Positions 17,415 to 28,179 are shown, numbered from the stretch's first letter. The stretch: 64,000 nt of DNA from Brumicola pallidula DSM 14239 = ACAM 615 (GCF_000428905.1 NZ_KE386817.1:62001-126000); one strand, 5' to 3'. Made by a program: numbers and translations. Notes: a model not told the origin generated them from the letters alone.

Positions 17415-18098
17415 ATGGAAGTTCTCAACCTTCATCAATTGCAAACACCAGTTCATCTGATTGAGCAACAAAACCAATTATTATTTGCAAAAGTCGCTAC
17501 CGACCTAACAGATAAGGGATACAGTATTCAGCCGTTTGCTTTGCCACTTGAGTTATCCAACAACTTGTTAAAACAAGTTTCATCAATGTCCTCACAAGCG
17601 TTTGTGGAAGCTGGGATTGGGCGTTTACGCAGGCATATGCACAACGATTTTGTTCGGCGTGACGAGATTTGTTGGATAACAGGCAATAGTGAAGCTGGGG
17701 CACAATGGTTAGACTGGACCGCTCAACTGCAACGCTATTTGAACCAACACTTGTTTTTAGGGCTATTCTCATTCGAAAGCCACTTTGCGCACTATGCTAC
17801 CGGCTCTTTTTATAAGCGGCATTTAGATGCGTTCAAAGGTGAGGCAAACCGGGTTCTATCTGTGGTTGCGTATTTAAACCCGCATTGGCAGATGGGGGAC
17901 GGTGGCGAGTTAGTGCTCTATCAAGATGAATTTGATGCACAAGGATTAAAGGTCATTCCAGCACTTGGCACACTAGCTATATTTTTAAGCGAAGCGTTTC
18001 CACATGAAGTGTTACCAGCTCAACGCGACCGCTACTCAATTGCGGGTTGGTATAGGATCAATGCAAGTTCAGCGGATCGAGTTGACCCACCAAGATAG
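17415..18098 (+). CDS. 2-oxoglutarate/Fe(II)-dependent dioxygenase (prolyl-4-hydroxylase type)
   Basis: A 227-residue dioxygenase from the ATG at 17415 (a TTG six bases earlier is less likely). The iron triad is His136 and Asp138 in KRHLDAF and His197 in FPHEVL, with Arg206 in RDRYSIAGW for the 2-oxoglutarate carboxylate. The double-stranded beta-helix strands GGELVLY and LAIFLSEAFP fit the SM-20/PhyH-like 2OG-Fe(II) group. The substrate is unknown; relatives hydroxylate protein or small-molecule targets. Its stop is one base from the stop of the convergent dcd gene. Confidence 0.88.
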   Translation: MEVLNLHQLQTPVHLIEQQNQLLFAKVATDLTDKGYSIQPFALPLELSNNLLKQVSSMSSQAFVEAGIGRLRRHMHNDFVRRDEICWITGNSEAGAQWLDWTAQLQRYLNQHLFLGLFSFESHFAHYATGSFYKRHLDAFKGEANRVLSVVAYLNPHWQMGDGGELVLYQDEFDAQGLKVIPALGTLAIFLSEAFPHEVLPAQRDRYSIAGWYRINASSADRVDPPR

Positions 18099-18099
18099 A

Positions 18100-18699
18100 C
18101 TATTCTCTGTCGGTTCTATCGTCAGAACTGATACGACTAGCAATGGCACCCGTTTGACCTTTGTACTTAGCATCAACTCTGGCGTTATAAGGCTTTTCGG
18201 CACTGCCACTGAGAACTTCAAAGCTAATAGCGCCTATTTTCATTTTTGGCTTCAGCGCTAGTGGCAATTTACCACTGTTAAAGAATTCCAGTACGATTTG
18301 ACCAGACCAACCCGGGTCAATACGATGCGCAGTGACGTGTATCATTAAGCCTAATCTTGCTAACGAAGAGCGTCCATCCAACCAACCCACAATATTATCC
18401 GGTAGGGTAATAGATTCATGCGTAACAGCAATCGCAAGTTCACCTGGGTGCAGATAAAACGAATCGTTTTCACCTATGGTTATTTCGTCACTCATTACTG
18501 AATCAAGCGCCTTTTGTACGCTTTCTTTTTCACCGCTCAAATCAATATACGGCGCTGCATGGTCTTGAAATACCCTAAATTTATTACTTAAACGAACATC
18601 TACCGTTAGGCCGCTAATTTGGTCATAGTCAGGTGTCGGGTCAATTTTAATTTTCCCTTCTTGAATATGCTGGTAAATATCCTTGTCACATAAACGCAT
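18100..18699 (-). CDS. dcd: dCTP deaminase
   Basis: A 199-residue enzyme close to E. coli Dcd throughout. It deaminates dCTP to dUTP for thymidylate synthesis. Diagnostic blocks are [13 protein letters not shown] at the N-terminus, [33 protein letters not shown], and [13 protein letters not shown] with the catalytic glutamate. The start is the ATG at 18699, as in E. coli, with GGGGA at the right distance before it; the TTG-initiated extension to 18714 covers that ribosome site and is rejected. Confidence 0.96.
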   Translation of the reverse strand: MRLCDKDIYQHIQEGKIKIDPTPDYDQISGLTVDVRLSNKFRVFQDHAAPYIDLSGEKESVQKALDSVMSDEITIGENDSFYLHPGELAIAVTHESITLPDNIVGWLDGRSSLARLGLMIHVTAHRIDPGWSGQIVLEFFNSGKLPLALKPKMKIGAISFEVLSGSAEKPYNARVDAKYKGQTGAIASRISSDDRTDRE

Positions 18700-18807
18700 G
18701 CTTTGTTTCCCCAAGCTATATTGTCGAATGTTATCAGTCGCAGTACCGTATTATGATCACAGTTGGCGCAGGTTGCAACAGACTATTGTCTGCCTTTATG
18801 CGGGTAG

Positions 18808-19941
18808 CTAGCTTTTATTTACGACCTGTATATTGACGCCATTTTTACCCTCTGCGGCGGTCTTATCTCGGGTAAGCTGATGTGGCTGCAAAGTTGTACC
18901 TACTTTTATGGATACCTTACGCGCAATGCTTTGATAAATTGCAGTTACATTGCTGTCGGGCAATGCATTAACAACAGGTTTTCCATTATCAGCATGTTCT
19001 CGAATGTCATTGCTTAATGGCAACTCCCCTAATACTTCAGTGCCATGCTGCTCGGCTAAGAGAACTGAACCACCTTGGGAGAATGGATATGATTTTTCGC
19101 CACATTTACATTCGAAGTAGCTCATATTTTCAACGATACCAAGCACCGGGATCGCCAATTTTTCAAACATCGCGATGCCCTTTTTGGCATCTGCCGTCGC
19201 GATCGTCTGCGGTGTGGTCACAATCACCGCTGCCGACAATGGCACTTGCTGCGATAAGGTGAGGTGAATATCGCCCGTGCCCGGGGGCAAATCAACAATT
19301 AAGTAGTCGAGTAATGGCCATTTCGTTTCATAAATCAATTGTTTTAGCGCTTTTGTTGCCATCGGGCCACGCCAAATTGAGGCACTTTCACCGTCAACTA
19401 AGTAACCAATCGAATTAGCCGCAATCCCTTCAACCATCAATGGATACATGGTGCGGTTATCTTTACTATCTGGGTGTGCCTGGGGATTACCCAACATGAT
19501 GGGAACGGAGGGCCCATAAATATCAGCATCCAATATTCCAACCCGAGCGCCCTCTTTTTGTAATGCATAAGCTAAGTTAACGCTCGTTGCCGACTTTCCT
19601 ACGCCTCCCTTGCCAGAGGAAACAGCAATCACATTTTTCACGTTAGGAATGGGTGCAACCTTGGCTTGAGTAATTGGAACATTAAATGAGATGTCTATGT
19701 TGCAGTTAACAATATTGGGTAATTTTTGCTGTAACGCATTTTTTAAAGCCTCAAGTGTACTTTTTACAGTGAAGCCTAAACTGATTTCGATAGTCTGTTT
19801 TTTGCCTACTGCATATTTTGCAGGATCAGCCAAAACCACTATCGCATCGGTTTTTGTATATACGCGGTCAACTGCATAATAATCAGCTATCGCTTGTTCA
19901 ATATCTTGAATTCTTTCTCGCTTGTTTTTCGAAAAAAACAC
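18808..19941 (-). CDS. apbC: Iron-sulfur cluster carrier ATPase ApbC/Mrp
   Basis: A 377-residue P-loop NTPase of the Mrp/NBP35 family. An N-terminal MIP18-like region (about 1-95) precedes the deviant Walker A SSGKGGVGKSATSVN, then DADIYGPS and LIVDLPPGTGD. The protein carries and transfers Fe-S clusters. The usual CxxC near the C-terminus appears here as CKC (in MSYFECKCGEK), one residue shorter, which is odd for a cluster ligand pair. The start is the GTG at 19941, preceded by AAGGAG at six bases; the longer TTG frame contains that ribosome site. It is divergent from metG, as in many gammaproteobacteria. Confidence 0.93.
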   Translation of the reverse strand: MFFSKNKRERIQDIEQAIADYYAVDRVYTKTDAIVVLADPAKYAVGKKQTIEISLGFTVKSTLEALKNALQQKLPNIVNCNIDISFNVPITQAKVAPIPNVKNVIAVSSGKGGVGKSATSVNLAYALQKEGARVGILDADIYGPSVPIMLGNPQAHPDSKDNRTMYPLMVEGIAANSIGYLVDGESASIWRGPMATKALKQLIYETKWPLLDYLIVDLPPGTGDIHLTLSQQVPLSAAVIVTTPQTIATADAKKGIAMFEKLAIPVLGIVENMSYFECKCGEKSYPFSQGGSVLLAEQHGTEVLGELPLSNDIREHADNGKPVVNALPDSNVTAIYQSIARKVSIKVGTTLQPHQLTRDKTAAEGKNGVNIQVVNKS

Positions 19942-20062
19942 TCTTTGCTCCTTAAACGTACTAAAACTGCTCGAAACAACCAATTACGTAATGCAAATTG
20001 GTGTTGTTTGGGCTACCATCTTGGCACATTTTTAATTTTGTGAAACTGACTAAAAATCATCT

Positions 20063-22168
20063 ATGCCTACTACTTCAGCACAACCTGTTTCAAAGCGTCG
20101 AATTCTGACTACTAGCGCCCTGCCATATGCTAATGGCTCTATTCACTTGGGTCATCTTTTAGAACATATACAAACTGACATTTGGACTCGTTTCCAGCGC
20201 ATGCGCGGTCACGAGTGTTACAGTGTCTGTGCAGATGATGCGCATGGTACACCTGTTATGCTCAAAGCCCAAGAACTGGGTATTACACCAGAACAAATGA
20301 TTGAGCAAACACGTAATGAACACCACCAGGATTTGACTGATTTTCATGTAGATTACAATAACTATTATGTGACTCATTCGCCAGAAAACAAGGAGCTTTG
20401 CGAATTAGTATATAACCGATTGGATGAAGCCGGTTATATAAGCAAGCGCATCATCAGTCAGTTGTACGATCCTGAAAAAGAAATGTTTTTACCTGACCGT
20501 TTTATTAAAGGTGACTGCCCCAGCTGTGGCGCTGAAAACCAAAATGGCGACAACTGCGATGTCTGCGGTGCGACTTATAACCCGACTGAAGTTAAAAATC
20601 CTCGTTCAGTAGTATCCGGCGCAACACCCATTCTAAAAGATTCTGAGCATTACTTTTTTGATTTGCCCAAGTTTGAAGAAATGTTAAAAAGTTGGATCCG
20701 CTCCGGTGCTATTCAAAACGAAATGGCCAATAAGCTAGAAGAATGGTTTGAGAAAGGTTTACAGCAATGGGATATTAGCCGTGATGCGCCCTATTTTGGC
20801 TTTGAAATTCCAAATGCGCCAGGCAAGTTTTTTTATGTTTGGGTAGATGCACCTGTTGGCTATATGGCTAGCTTTAAGAATTTCTGTAACGCCAACGGTA
20901 TTGATGACACTCCTTTTTGGGCAAAAAACACGGACACCGAGGTGTATCACTTTATCGGTAAAGACATTGCCTACTTCCATTGTTTATTTTGGCCTGCCAT
21001 GCTCGATGGTGCTGGTTTTAGAAAACCCACCGGCGTTAATATTCACGGTTTTGTGACAGTCAACGGAGCAAAAATGTCAAAATCGACGGGTACTTTTATC
21101 AAGGCTCGAACCTATTTACAGCATCTCAATCCAGAATATTTACGCTATTACTTCGCATCAAAATTGAATGATTCGGTGGCTGACATCGACTTAAACTTTG
21201 AAGACTTTGTGTTAAAAGTTAATTCAGACTTAGTCGGTAAGGTGGTCAACATTGCCAGCCGCTGCGCGGGTTTTATTACCAAGCGTTTCGATGGCAAGCT
21301 AGCTAACAACATCGAGGCTCCTGAATTGTTAGCTGAGTTTCAAAATGCCAGCGAGACCATTGCCAGTTATATTGAAGCTCGTCACTACAACAAAGCAATA
21401 CGCGACATCATGGCGCTTGCTGACAAAGCAAACCAATATATTGATGGGCAAGCGCCTTGGGTAACCGTAAAGGACGAATCTAAGCAGGCACTGACCCACG
21501 ATGTTTGCTCGATGGGTATTCATCTATTCAGAATATTGGTGATATATCTTACCCCAGTAATACCAAAACTGTCAGAGCAAGCACAAGCATTCCTTAACGA
21601 TAAGTTTACTTGGGACAGCGCACAAGAAGTTAAATTGGGTCACCCTATCAATAAGTTTAAAGCCTTATTGCAGAGAGTCGAAATGGATAAAGTGAATGCC
21701 ATTATAGAAGATTCAAGAGATAGCTTGGGTTTGCCAAAAATTGACGAGCCTAAAAGCGACAGCAAGACAAATACGAAAGCAAAGGAATCAAACGTTTTAA
21801 AAGACGATGGCTTAACGCCACTAGAACGTGACCCTATTGCTGAAACCATTAGTTTTGAGGACTTTGCAAAAATTGATTTACGAGTTGCACTTATATCCAA
21901 AGCTGAACATGTGGAAAAAGCCGATAAACTTCTGCGCTTAGAATTGGATTTAGGTGGTGAGACAAAACAAGTATTTGCCGGTATTAAGTCAGCTTACAAG
22001 CCAGAAGATTTAGTCGGTAAAATGACGGTTGTGGTAGCCAACTTGGCCCCCAGGAAAATGCGTTTTGGTATGTCCGAGGGTATGGTTTTGGCTGCAGGGC
22101 CCGGTGGCAGTGATTTATTTATTCTTGAGCCACATGATGGCGCGCAGCCTGGTATGAAGGTTAAATAG
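20063..22168 (+). CDS. metG: Methionyl-tRNA synthetase
   Basis: A 701-residue class I synthetase. The HIGH-like HLGH is at residues 28-31, a zinc knuckle (CPSCG and CDVCG) near 150-170, and KMSKST near 340. Residues about 600-701 are the C-terminal Trbp111-like tRNA-binding and dimerisation domain ([28 protein letters not shown]). The length exceeds E. coli MetG (677) owing to a longer linker rich in Lys, Ser and Asp. An intrinsic terminator follows. Confidence 0.97.
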   Translation: MPTTSAQPVSKRRILTTSALPYANGSIHLGHLLEHIQTDIWTRFQRMRGHECYSVCADDAHGTPVMLKAQELGITPEQMIEQTRNEHHQDLTDFHVDYNNYYVTHSPENKELCELVYNRLDEAGYISKRIISQLYDPEKEMFLPDRFIKGDCPSCGAENQNGDNCDVCGATYNPTEVKNPRSVVSGATPILKDSEHYFFDLPKFEEMLKSWIRSGAIQNEMANKLEEWFEKGLQQWDISRDAPYFGFEIPNAPGKFFYVWVDAPVGYMASFKNFCNANGIDDTPFWAKNTDTEVYHFIGKDIAYFHCLFWPAMLDGAGFRKPTGVNIHGFVTVNGAKMSKSTGTFIKARTYLQHLNPEYLRYYFASKLNDSVADIDLNFEDFVLKVNSDLVGKVVNIASRCAGFITKRFDGKLANNIEAPELLAEFQNASETIASYIEARHYNKAIRDIMALADKANQYIDGQAPWVTVKDESKQALTHDVCSMGIHLFRILVIYLTPVIPKLSEQAQAFLNDKFTWDSAQEVKLGHPINKFKALLQRVEMDKVNAIIEDSRDSLGLPKIDEPKSDSKTNTKAKESNVLKDDGLTPLERDPIAETISFEDFAKIDLRVALISKAEHVEKADKLLRLELDLGGETKQVFAGIKSAYKPEDLVGKMTVVVANLAPRKMRFGMSEGMVLAAGPGGSDLFILEPHDGAQPGMKVK

Positions 22169-22195
22169 AGCAAAGCTATTTAAATAAACGTAAAT

Positions 22196-22220
22196 GACCG
22201 GCGCATGTCGGTCTTTTTTT
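22196..22220 (+). terminator. Intrinsic terminator of metG
   Basis: GACCGGC and GTCGGTC form a 7-bp stem (one G-T pair) with loop GCAT, followed by seven T. Confidence 0.85.
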
Positions 22221-22307
22221 GCCTAAACACCCATTAAATTAGAATACAAACGCTCATTTTTTTAACTGCAAGTGCCCTTAGGATACAATGCCACATGGCT
22301 TAATTTG

Positions 22308-24509
22308 TCAATGCAGATAAAAAGCGCGAAGCAGATGCAATTGCTCATATTTGATATCTTCACCTAAGGCTTCAAACACAGGCTTTAAACGTTCACTGCC
22401 ATGTTCTTCAAATGCAGCAATACCCTCTTGAACTTGTTCCTGTGTTAACTTTGCCTCTTGTATCAGACGTTGAGGCTCAACTAATTTGTTTCCCAATTGG
22501 GCATATTTGTATAAATGACTATAGATGGTATTGTCTTTTACCTTGAGTAAAAGAGATAAGTCTGCCACTGATCTACCATTCTCAAATTGCTCCACCACCT
22601 CTTTTGTTTTGCTGCCTACGCTAGACGATTTAGCTATTTCTTTTTTAACCTGAGAGCTAGCAGTTTGCTTATTGGCAATCTCGTGCAAATCATGCTGCAC
22701 GCAAAAGTCGACAATGATTGATAAAAATAGCTCGGCGTACTTAAGCAACTTTGCGCTACCTACACCATGAACTTGCAACAGACTTTGTTCTGAGTGAGGC
22801 ATATAATAAGCCATTTCTTGTAGGCTGCGGTCCGAAAAAATGGCATAGGGAGGCACGTTCGCCTTATCTGCACTCTTTTTTCGTTCAGTTTTAAGCAGTG
22901 CCACTAACTCAACATTACCAATCACATCTGACGTTGAGGCCCTCTGACGTTTTTCTGGCGTCGCTTGCTGCAACATTGCATAAAAAGGCACCTTACCCTT
23001 TAACACATCAGTTGCTAACTGAGTCAGCTTTAAACCGCCAAACTGTTCATCTTGTTGGAGTAACTTCTTTTGAATAAGTTGTCGCGATAATGTCATCCAC
23101 TGTTTTTTATTTAACTCATGACCAATATCGTAAGTTGATAATAGATTATGTTGATTTTGCAATACTTTTTCAGCGTTTGACCCACGTAGCACGTCTACGA
23201 TGTGTCCAGCGCCAAAACGCTGACCGGTGCGGTGCACACAGGAAAGAAATTTTTGAGCCGCAACGGTTAAATCTGATTTTTGTTTATCGTCATTTAAACA
23301 GTTGTCACACTTAACACAGGTTTCGCTAACCTCAGACTCACCAAAGTACTGAAGTAACGGCACACGTCGACAATCCTCCGTTTCAGCTAAAGCAAGCATT
23401 TCGTTTAGGTGCATAGTAGCAAGTCGTTTCTCATGTTCATTATTCATTTGATCAATAAAAAATCTAATTTTCCCGGTATCACCGTAGCCAAATAGTAATA
23501 GACAGTCAGCATCTTGCCCATCACGACCCGCTCGCCCAATTTGTTGATAATAGCTTTCAATGTTTTTAGGTAAATCGTAGTGCACTACATAACGCACATC
23601 AGGCTTATTAATGCCCATACCGAAGGCAATAGTAGCAACAATGATGTCGGCATCGTCGCGCACAAACTTCTCTTGATTTGTTGCGCGCTTTTGACTATTT
23701 AAGCCAGCATGATAAGGCAATACAGAATACCCATCTTGTTTAAGTTTCGCCGTCAATTCATCGACGCCAGAGCGCGACTGACAGTAAACAATGCCGGATT
23801 GTTTTTGATGTTTTTGTATAAAAGCCCTTGTTTGCGCATACGCCGATTCTTTTGGTGCGACTTCAAGATATAAATTAGGACGGTCAAAACTAGCAATATA
23901 CTCACTGTCATCCGTGATGTTAAGCTGGCGTTTGATATCATCCCGAACTCTTGGTGTTGCTGTCGCCGTGAGGGCAATTGTTACGGCATCAGGAAAACAG
24001 GATACAAGGCGATCTAATTGACGATATTCTGGCCGAAATTCATGCCCCCACTCTGAAATACAATGTGCTTCATCAATAGCGATAAAAGGCACATTTATAC
24101 TTTGTAACAAGCCAAGAATAGAGGGTTGCAGTGCTGTTTCAGGCGCCAAAAACAGAAGTTTGACTTTTCCGTCTTTTAAACTCGCTATATTATCTTGATA
24201 TACATCGGTAGTTAACGCGCTATTTAACACCACTGCAGGAATATCGAGCTCAACTAATTGCCTAACTTGGTCTTGCATTAATGAGATTAAGGGGGAGATA
24301 ACAATTGTCAGGCCATCAAATACCATCGCGGGAATTTGGTAACACAAGGACTTGCCTCCGCCTGTAGGCATTATGGCTAGTGTGTTACGTTGCTGAAGCA
24401 CGCTGTTAATAATATCTTGCTGCGTGGAACGAAATTGCTCAAAGCCAAATACATTTTTGAGAATGTGTTTGGCACTTTTAAATTCAGTGGTATTGGTGGC
24501 TAACTTCAT
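22308..24509 (-). CDS. recQ: ATP-dependent DNA helicase RecQ with extended C-terminus
   Basis: A 733-residue helicase from the ATG at 24509. Walker A TGGGKS is at residues 49-54, the DEAH box in IAIDEAHCISEWGHEFRPEY, and helicase motif VI QQIGRAGRDG. The RQC zinc site uses a Cys in EDCRRVP plus CVKCDNC. An HRDC domain (PPYAIFSDRSLQEMAYYMP) follows. The last 110 residues or so form an extra helical part containing a likely HTH (SVADLSLLLKVKDNTIYSHL), absent from the 609-residue E. coli protein. RecQ unwinds recombination and repair intermediates. The added domain may modulate DNA binding. Confidence 0.95.
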   Translation of the reverse strand: MKLATNTTEFKSAKHILKNVFGFEQFRSTQQDIINSVLQQRNTLAIMPTGGGKSLCYQIPAMVFDGLTIVISPLISLMQDQVRQLVELDIPAVVLNSALTTDVYQDNIASLKDGKVKLLFLAPETALQPSILGLLQSINVPFIAIDEAHCISEWGHEFRPEYRQLDRLVSCFPDAVTIALTATATPRVRDDIKRQLNITDDSEYIASFDRPNLYLEVAPKESAYAQTRAFIQKHQKQSGIVYCQSRSGVDELTAKLKQDGYSVLPYHAGLNSQKRATNQEKFVRDDADIIVATIAFGMGINKPDVRYVVHYDLPKNIESYYQQIGRAGRDGQDADCLLLFGYGDTGKIRFFIDQMNNEHEKRLATMHLNEMLALAETEDCRRVPLLQYFGESEVSETCVKCDNCLNDDKQKSDLTVAAQKFLSCVHRTGQRFGAGHIVDVLRGSNAEKVLQNQHNLLSTYDIGHELNKKQWMTLSRQLIQKKLLQQDEQFGGLKLTQLATDVLKGKVPFYAMLQQATPEKRQRASTSDVIGNVELVALLKTERKKSADKANVPPYAIFSDRSLQEMAYYMPHSEQSLLQVHGVGSAKLLKYAELFLSIIVDFCVQHDLHEIANKQTASSQVKKEIAKSSSVGSKTKEVVEQFENGRSVADLSLLLKVKDNTIYSHLYKYAQLGNKLVEPQRLIQEAKLTQEQVQEGIAAFEEHGSERLKPVFEALGEDIKYEQLHLLRAFYLH

Positions 24510-24603
24510 ACTCAAAAAACAGTCCGTAGTAGGTTATAAGATACGATTTCCACCATGGGTATTCGCAATATGAATGCATAAAGGGTTGCTTTGATGTGCG
24601 TCG

Positions 24604-25365
24604 CTAGATTACTTTTTTAGAGACTGTCGCTTGTGAATGTCCTACTCTTGCGCTAGCAGCAGCAAAATTCGGCTTTTTTACCTTCCATTTTGGTTTAATT
24701 GTCGACAGCGGTATTTCCCGTTTTCTCGCTACTAAAATGTACATCGACGAGAAAGCTGGTAAGTAGCGTTTGCAAAAGAGTTGCAACTTTGAACCCGATA
24801 AAAATCGTTTATTAGCGAACAAAGATGAATACATTACATATTCTTGCTCTACAATTTCAAAACCTAATAATTGCAACCAATCTTTGATCCGTGCACTGGT
24901 AAAAAACCGACCTTGATGCAGTAAGTTGTCTCTATTTATTGGCAAGTACTTTAACACACCAGCTAAACTATACGGGTTAAACCCAGCGATAATCAACTGA
25001 CCATTAGCAGTGATTGCGCGGTTAACTTCTCGCAATATTTGATGCGGATCTTGGGCAAAATCAAGTTCGGCAGCTAATAAAAATGCATCAACCGAATTTT
25101 GTTGTAGTGGTAGTTCTCTGGAAATGCCGCGTACACTGGTTTTTTCATATTCTACGTCAGTTATATTTACGACGTGTTTTATTGAGCAGGTTGGGATATT
25201 GATATCGCTACTCAAACTACCCAGTCTCACAAAATGATAACCAAATATTCGCTCAACTAGCGGCGCACAAGCATTCTCGAGCTCAACTCGAATTTGTTCG
25301 CCTTGACTGAGTGCCTTCCACGAATCCGGATATGGAGGCTTAGTGTCACTTAACGCTGAACGCAT
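24604..25365 (-). CDS. yafS: Class I SAM-dependent methyltransferase, YafS type
   Basis: About 253 residues if started at the ATG at 25365; an ATG at 25431 would add 22 residues with little similarity to the family. The Methyltransf_11 core is visible (ELPLQQNSVDAFLLAAELDF, QDPHQILREVNRAI, GQLIIAGFNPYSLAG), and CKRYLPAFSSMYILVARKR is typical of the YafS C-terminal half. The SAM-binding glycine motif is weak. The gene is divergent from gloB, exactly the yafS/gloB arrangement of E. coli; rnhA and dnaQ do not follow here, recQ does. The substrate is unknown. The basic tail (IKPKWKVKKPNF) is longer than usual. Confidence 0.85.
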   Translation of the reverse strand: MRSALSDTKPPYPDSWKALSQGEQIRVELENACAPLVERIFGYHFVRLGSLSSDINIPTCSIKHVVNITDVEYEKTSVRGISRELPLQQNSVDAFLLAAELDFAQDPHQILREVNRAITANGQLIIAGFNPYSLAGVLKYLPINRDNLLHQGRFFTSARIKDWLQLLGFEIVEQEYVMYSSLFANKRFLSGSKLQLFCKRYLPAFSSMYILVARKREIPLSTIKPKWKVKKPNFAAASARVGHSQATVSKKVI

Positions 25366-25543
25366 CACGTAAAATTTACTTCCCTTAAACATAGTAAAAT
25401 AGTAGTAACCAAGGTTATAGTGAACGTGCATCCTTATGCAAGTGTAATCAGATTAATTTGCGAGATACTGCTCAGCATCGCCAATCATATTCACTAAATG
25501 CAGTAAACCGCTACCTTTAACCACATCTATAAAATGAGTTTGT

Positions 25544-26311
25544 ATGAATACTATTTTTGCCATTCCTGCCTTTTCTGACAATTACATATGGTGTATCCAT
25601 GACAGCAAACATGCAATAGTTGTTGATCCCGGTGATGCATCACCCGTGATCAAAACACTGAATGAAAAACAACTGACGCTCACACATATTCTAATCACGC
25701 ACCATCATCACGATCATATCGGTGGTATTAACGAGTTAAAGGAAACATATCCTGACGTTATCGTGTATGGTCCGCAAAATCCGCGTATTGACGGCATTGA
25801 CCAACGGTTAGTGGAAGGGTCAAACATTACTTTGCACAATCCTAATATTGACCTAAAAGTAATGAAAACACCCGGTCACACCATGGATCATATTGTGTTT
25901 TATAACGAGCAACTTTTATTTTGCGGTGACACGCTATTCTCTGCTGGCTGCGGACGCATGTTTGAAGGCACACCGGCCGTATTTTACCGTTCATTGCAGA
26001 AACTCGCGCAATTACCAGAGCAAATAAAAGTGTATTGCACGCATGAGTATACGCTGGCAAACCTTGCCTTCGCGGTGCATGTAGACCCAGAAAATGCGCT
26101 ATTGCGCGACTATCAAACTTGGGCCACTGCACAACGTGAAAAAGACCAAATTACGTTGCCTAGTAATATCGCTGAACAAAAACAGATAAATCCATTCCTT
26201 CGTTGTGGTAGCCAAAAAATAAAACAAAATATTGAAAGTATCATGAACTTATCGACAGAGTCTGAAGTCGAAGTGTTTGCGGCACTGAGACTATGCAAGG
26301 ACAATTTTTAA
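25544..26311 (+). CDS. gloB: Hydroxyacylglutathione hydrolase (glyoxalase II)
   Basis: A 255-residue metallo-beta-lactamase-fold enzyme. The binuclear metal site THHHHDH is at residues 52-58, with further ligands in TPGHTMDH, FCGDTLF and CTHEYTLAN. The last 60 residues are the HAGH C-terminal substrate-binding domain (ENALLRDY, NPFLRC). It hydrolyses S-lactoylglutathione to lactate and glutathione in methylglyoxal detoxification. Confidence 0.97.
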   Translation: MNTIFAIPAFSDNYIWCIHDSKHAIVVDPGDASPVIKTLNEKQLTLTHILITHHHHDHIGGINELKETYPDVIVYGPQNPRIDGIDQRLVEGSNITLHNPNIDLKVMKTPGHTMDHIVFYNEQLLFCGDTLFSAGCGRMFEGTPAVFYRSLQKLAQLPEQIKVYCTHEYTLANLAFAVHVDPENALLRDYQTWATAQREKDQITLPSNIAEQKQINPFLRCGSQKIKQNIESIMNLSTESEVEVFAALRLCKDNF

Positions 26312-26446
26312 TTAAAGGTTAAATTTGCTATGATTGATGCCAATAGAAGGTGCAAACGCCAGAGCTATGTGCACAAAGGTGCTTGATAGACATAATAAAA
26401 ACGACATTGAAAAATAATTTAGTGCGCAACTAGAAATTGGGAACGA

Positions 26447-28093
26447 ATGAAATATATTACAGCTTTATTGCTGCCCCTCATATTGAGCGGCTGCGCGTTA
26501 ACTGAGCAAAATACAAAGCAACAACAAATTTCTGAAGCGAGCACGCCAGAACATGATGAATTTGCTTGCGTTGTCTCTAGCGAACTTGGTCAAGAGATGT
26601 GCGAAGCATCCGGCGAAGGCGTCTTGTCAGTGATTCATCCGGCTGAGCCAATAGAGTTGAATCTGAATAAAGAGACAGTTCCTACACCGATACAAATCAC
26701 CGATACTTGGGATCGTGTTAGAAAAAGCTTCACCTTTGATGTGCCTGATAGAAAACGAGTAAGCAGTCAAAAAAATTGGTATTTGCGCCATCCTAGTTAT
26801 ATGAAGCGAGTATCAAAGCGTGCTGAACCCTTTCTTTATTATATTGTTCAAGAATTAGAAAAAGCCGGAATGCCCACCGAACTAGCGCTTCTCCCGATAG
26901 TGGAAAGTGCATTCGACCCCTTCGCATATTCGCACGGTCGAGCCGCTGGCATGTGGCAGTTTATACCCGGCACGGGCAAAAGTTATGGTATGAAACAAAC
27001 CTGGTGGTATGACGGACGTCGTGATGTTATTGCTTCAACTGAAGGTGCCATAAAATACCTTCAACGACTGCATAAAATGTTTGACGGCGATTGGCTGCAC
27101 GCGCTAGCTGCTTATAATAGTGGTGAAGGACGTGTCATGCGCTCTATTCGCAAAAATAAGCGTCGCGGCAAACCAACTGACTTTTGGTCTCTCGACTTGC
27201 CCAGAGAAACACGTGCCTACGTGCCTAAACTGTTAGCGCTTGCCGACATAGACATACTGGCGAATAAAGAGTCTTACGCTTTCGATTGGCCAACTATTAG
27301 TAATCAAGCGGTCATTGAAATTGTCGATGTAGGGTCACAAATTGATCTAGCGGTTGCTGCTAAAAAGGCAGGACTAACTACCAAAGAACTTCACGCGCTC
27401 AATCCAGGATATAACCGCTGGGCGACCGATCCAGATGGACCGCACAGACTCGTTGTACCTCGCCGGCTTGCACAAGAATTTATCGCCGCATTGGCTGCAA
27501 CTGAGCCAAAAGATAGGTTAAATTGGGTTCGTCATAAAGTAAAATCAGGTGAAAGTTTAGGCTTAATAGCGAATAAATATAATACAACGATTGACGTAAT
27601 TCAGAATATTAATGGCATGAAAAACAATGTGATATATGCAAATGACTTTTTGTTGGTGCCAATTGCGTTAAAAAGTATGGACGAGTATTCACTTTCGGCT
27701 GACCAGCGACTCGCTCGTACCCAAGCGGAAAAAAAGGGTGCATATCAGCTAACCCACAAAATTAAGAGTGGAGATACTTTTTGGGATCTATCACGTGCCT
27801 ACAACGTGTCCGTGCGAGACTTAGCAAAATGGAATGGTATGGCGCCGCGAGACCCGTTAATACCGGGCAAAGAACTGGTCGTTTGGGTTAATCAAGTGTC
27901 TGAACAGCAAACCGACAACAGCATTATGCGCACACTCACCTACACTGTGCGCAACGGTGATTCATTGTCTCGAATAGCAGACAAGTTCAATGTCAAAATC
28001 AGTGACATCACGAAGTGGAATAGCCTAAATGGAAAGCGGTATCTGCAACCTGGTCAAAGGCTCAAATTGCATGTGGACGTAACTCGTACCTAA
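26447..28093 (+). CDS. mltD: Membrane-bound lytic murein transglycosylase D
   Basis: A 548-residue lipoprotein with lipobox LILSGC and Cys16 as the acylation site. The SLT catalytic domain (about residues 135-260) has the catalytic glutamate in LPIVESAFDPFA, then GRAAGMWQFIPGTGKSYG and NSGEGRV. Three LysM peptidoglycan-binding repeats follow at about 362-405, 432-477 and 500-545, one more than the two of E. coli MltD (452 residues), which explains the extra length. It cleaves murein glycan strands with 1,6-anhydro product formation. GGGAACGA precedes the ATG. Confidence 0.95.
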   Translation: MKYITALLLPLILSGCALTEQNTKQQQISEASTPEHDEFACVVSSELGQEMCEASGEGVLSVIHPAEPIELNLNKETVPTPIQITDTWDRVRKSFTFDVPDRKRVSSQKNWYLRHPSYMKRVSKRAEPFLYYIVQELEKAGMPTELALLPIVESAFDPFAYSHGRAAGMWQFIPGTGKSYGMKQTWWYDGRRDVIASTEGAIKYLQRLHKMFDGDWLHALAAYNSGEGRVMRSIRKNKRRGKPTDFWSLDLPRETRAYVPKLLALADIDILANKESYAFDWPTISNQAVIEIVDVGSQIDLAVAAKKAGLTTKELHALNPGYNRWATDPDGPHRLVVPRRLAQEFIAALAATEPKDRLNWVRHKVKSGESLGLIANKYNTTIDVIQNINGMKNNVIYANDFLLVPIALKSMDEYSLSADQRLARTQAEKKGAYQLTHKIKSGDTFWDLSRAYNVSVRDLAKWNGMAPRDPLIPGKELVVWVNQVSEQQTDNSIMRTLTYTVRNGDSLSRIADKFNVKISDITKWNSLNGKRYLQPGQRLKLHVDVTRT

Positions 28094-28179
28094 AGTAAAA
28101 CCCAAACGTTGATTTGACTGGACGATAAAGTGGCGCCGTTACTGATTAAGCAAAAGAGCGCATTTAACGCAATGCGCTG

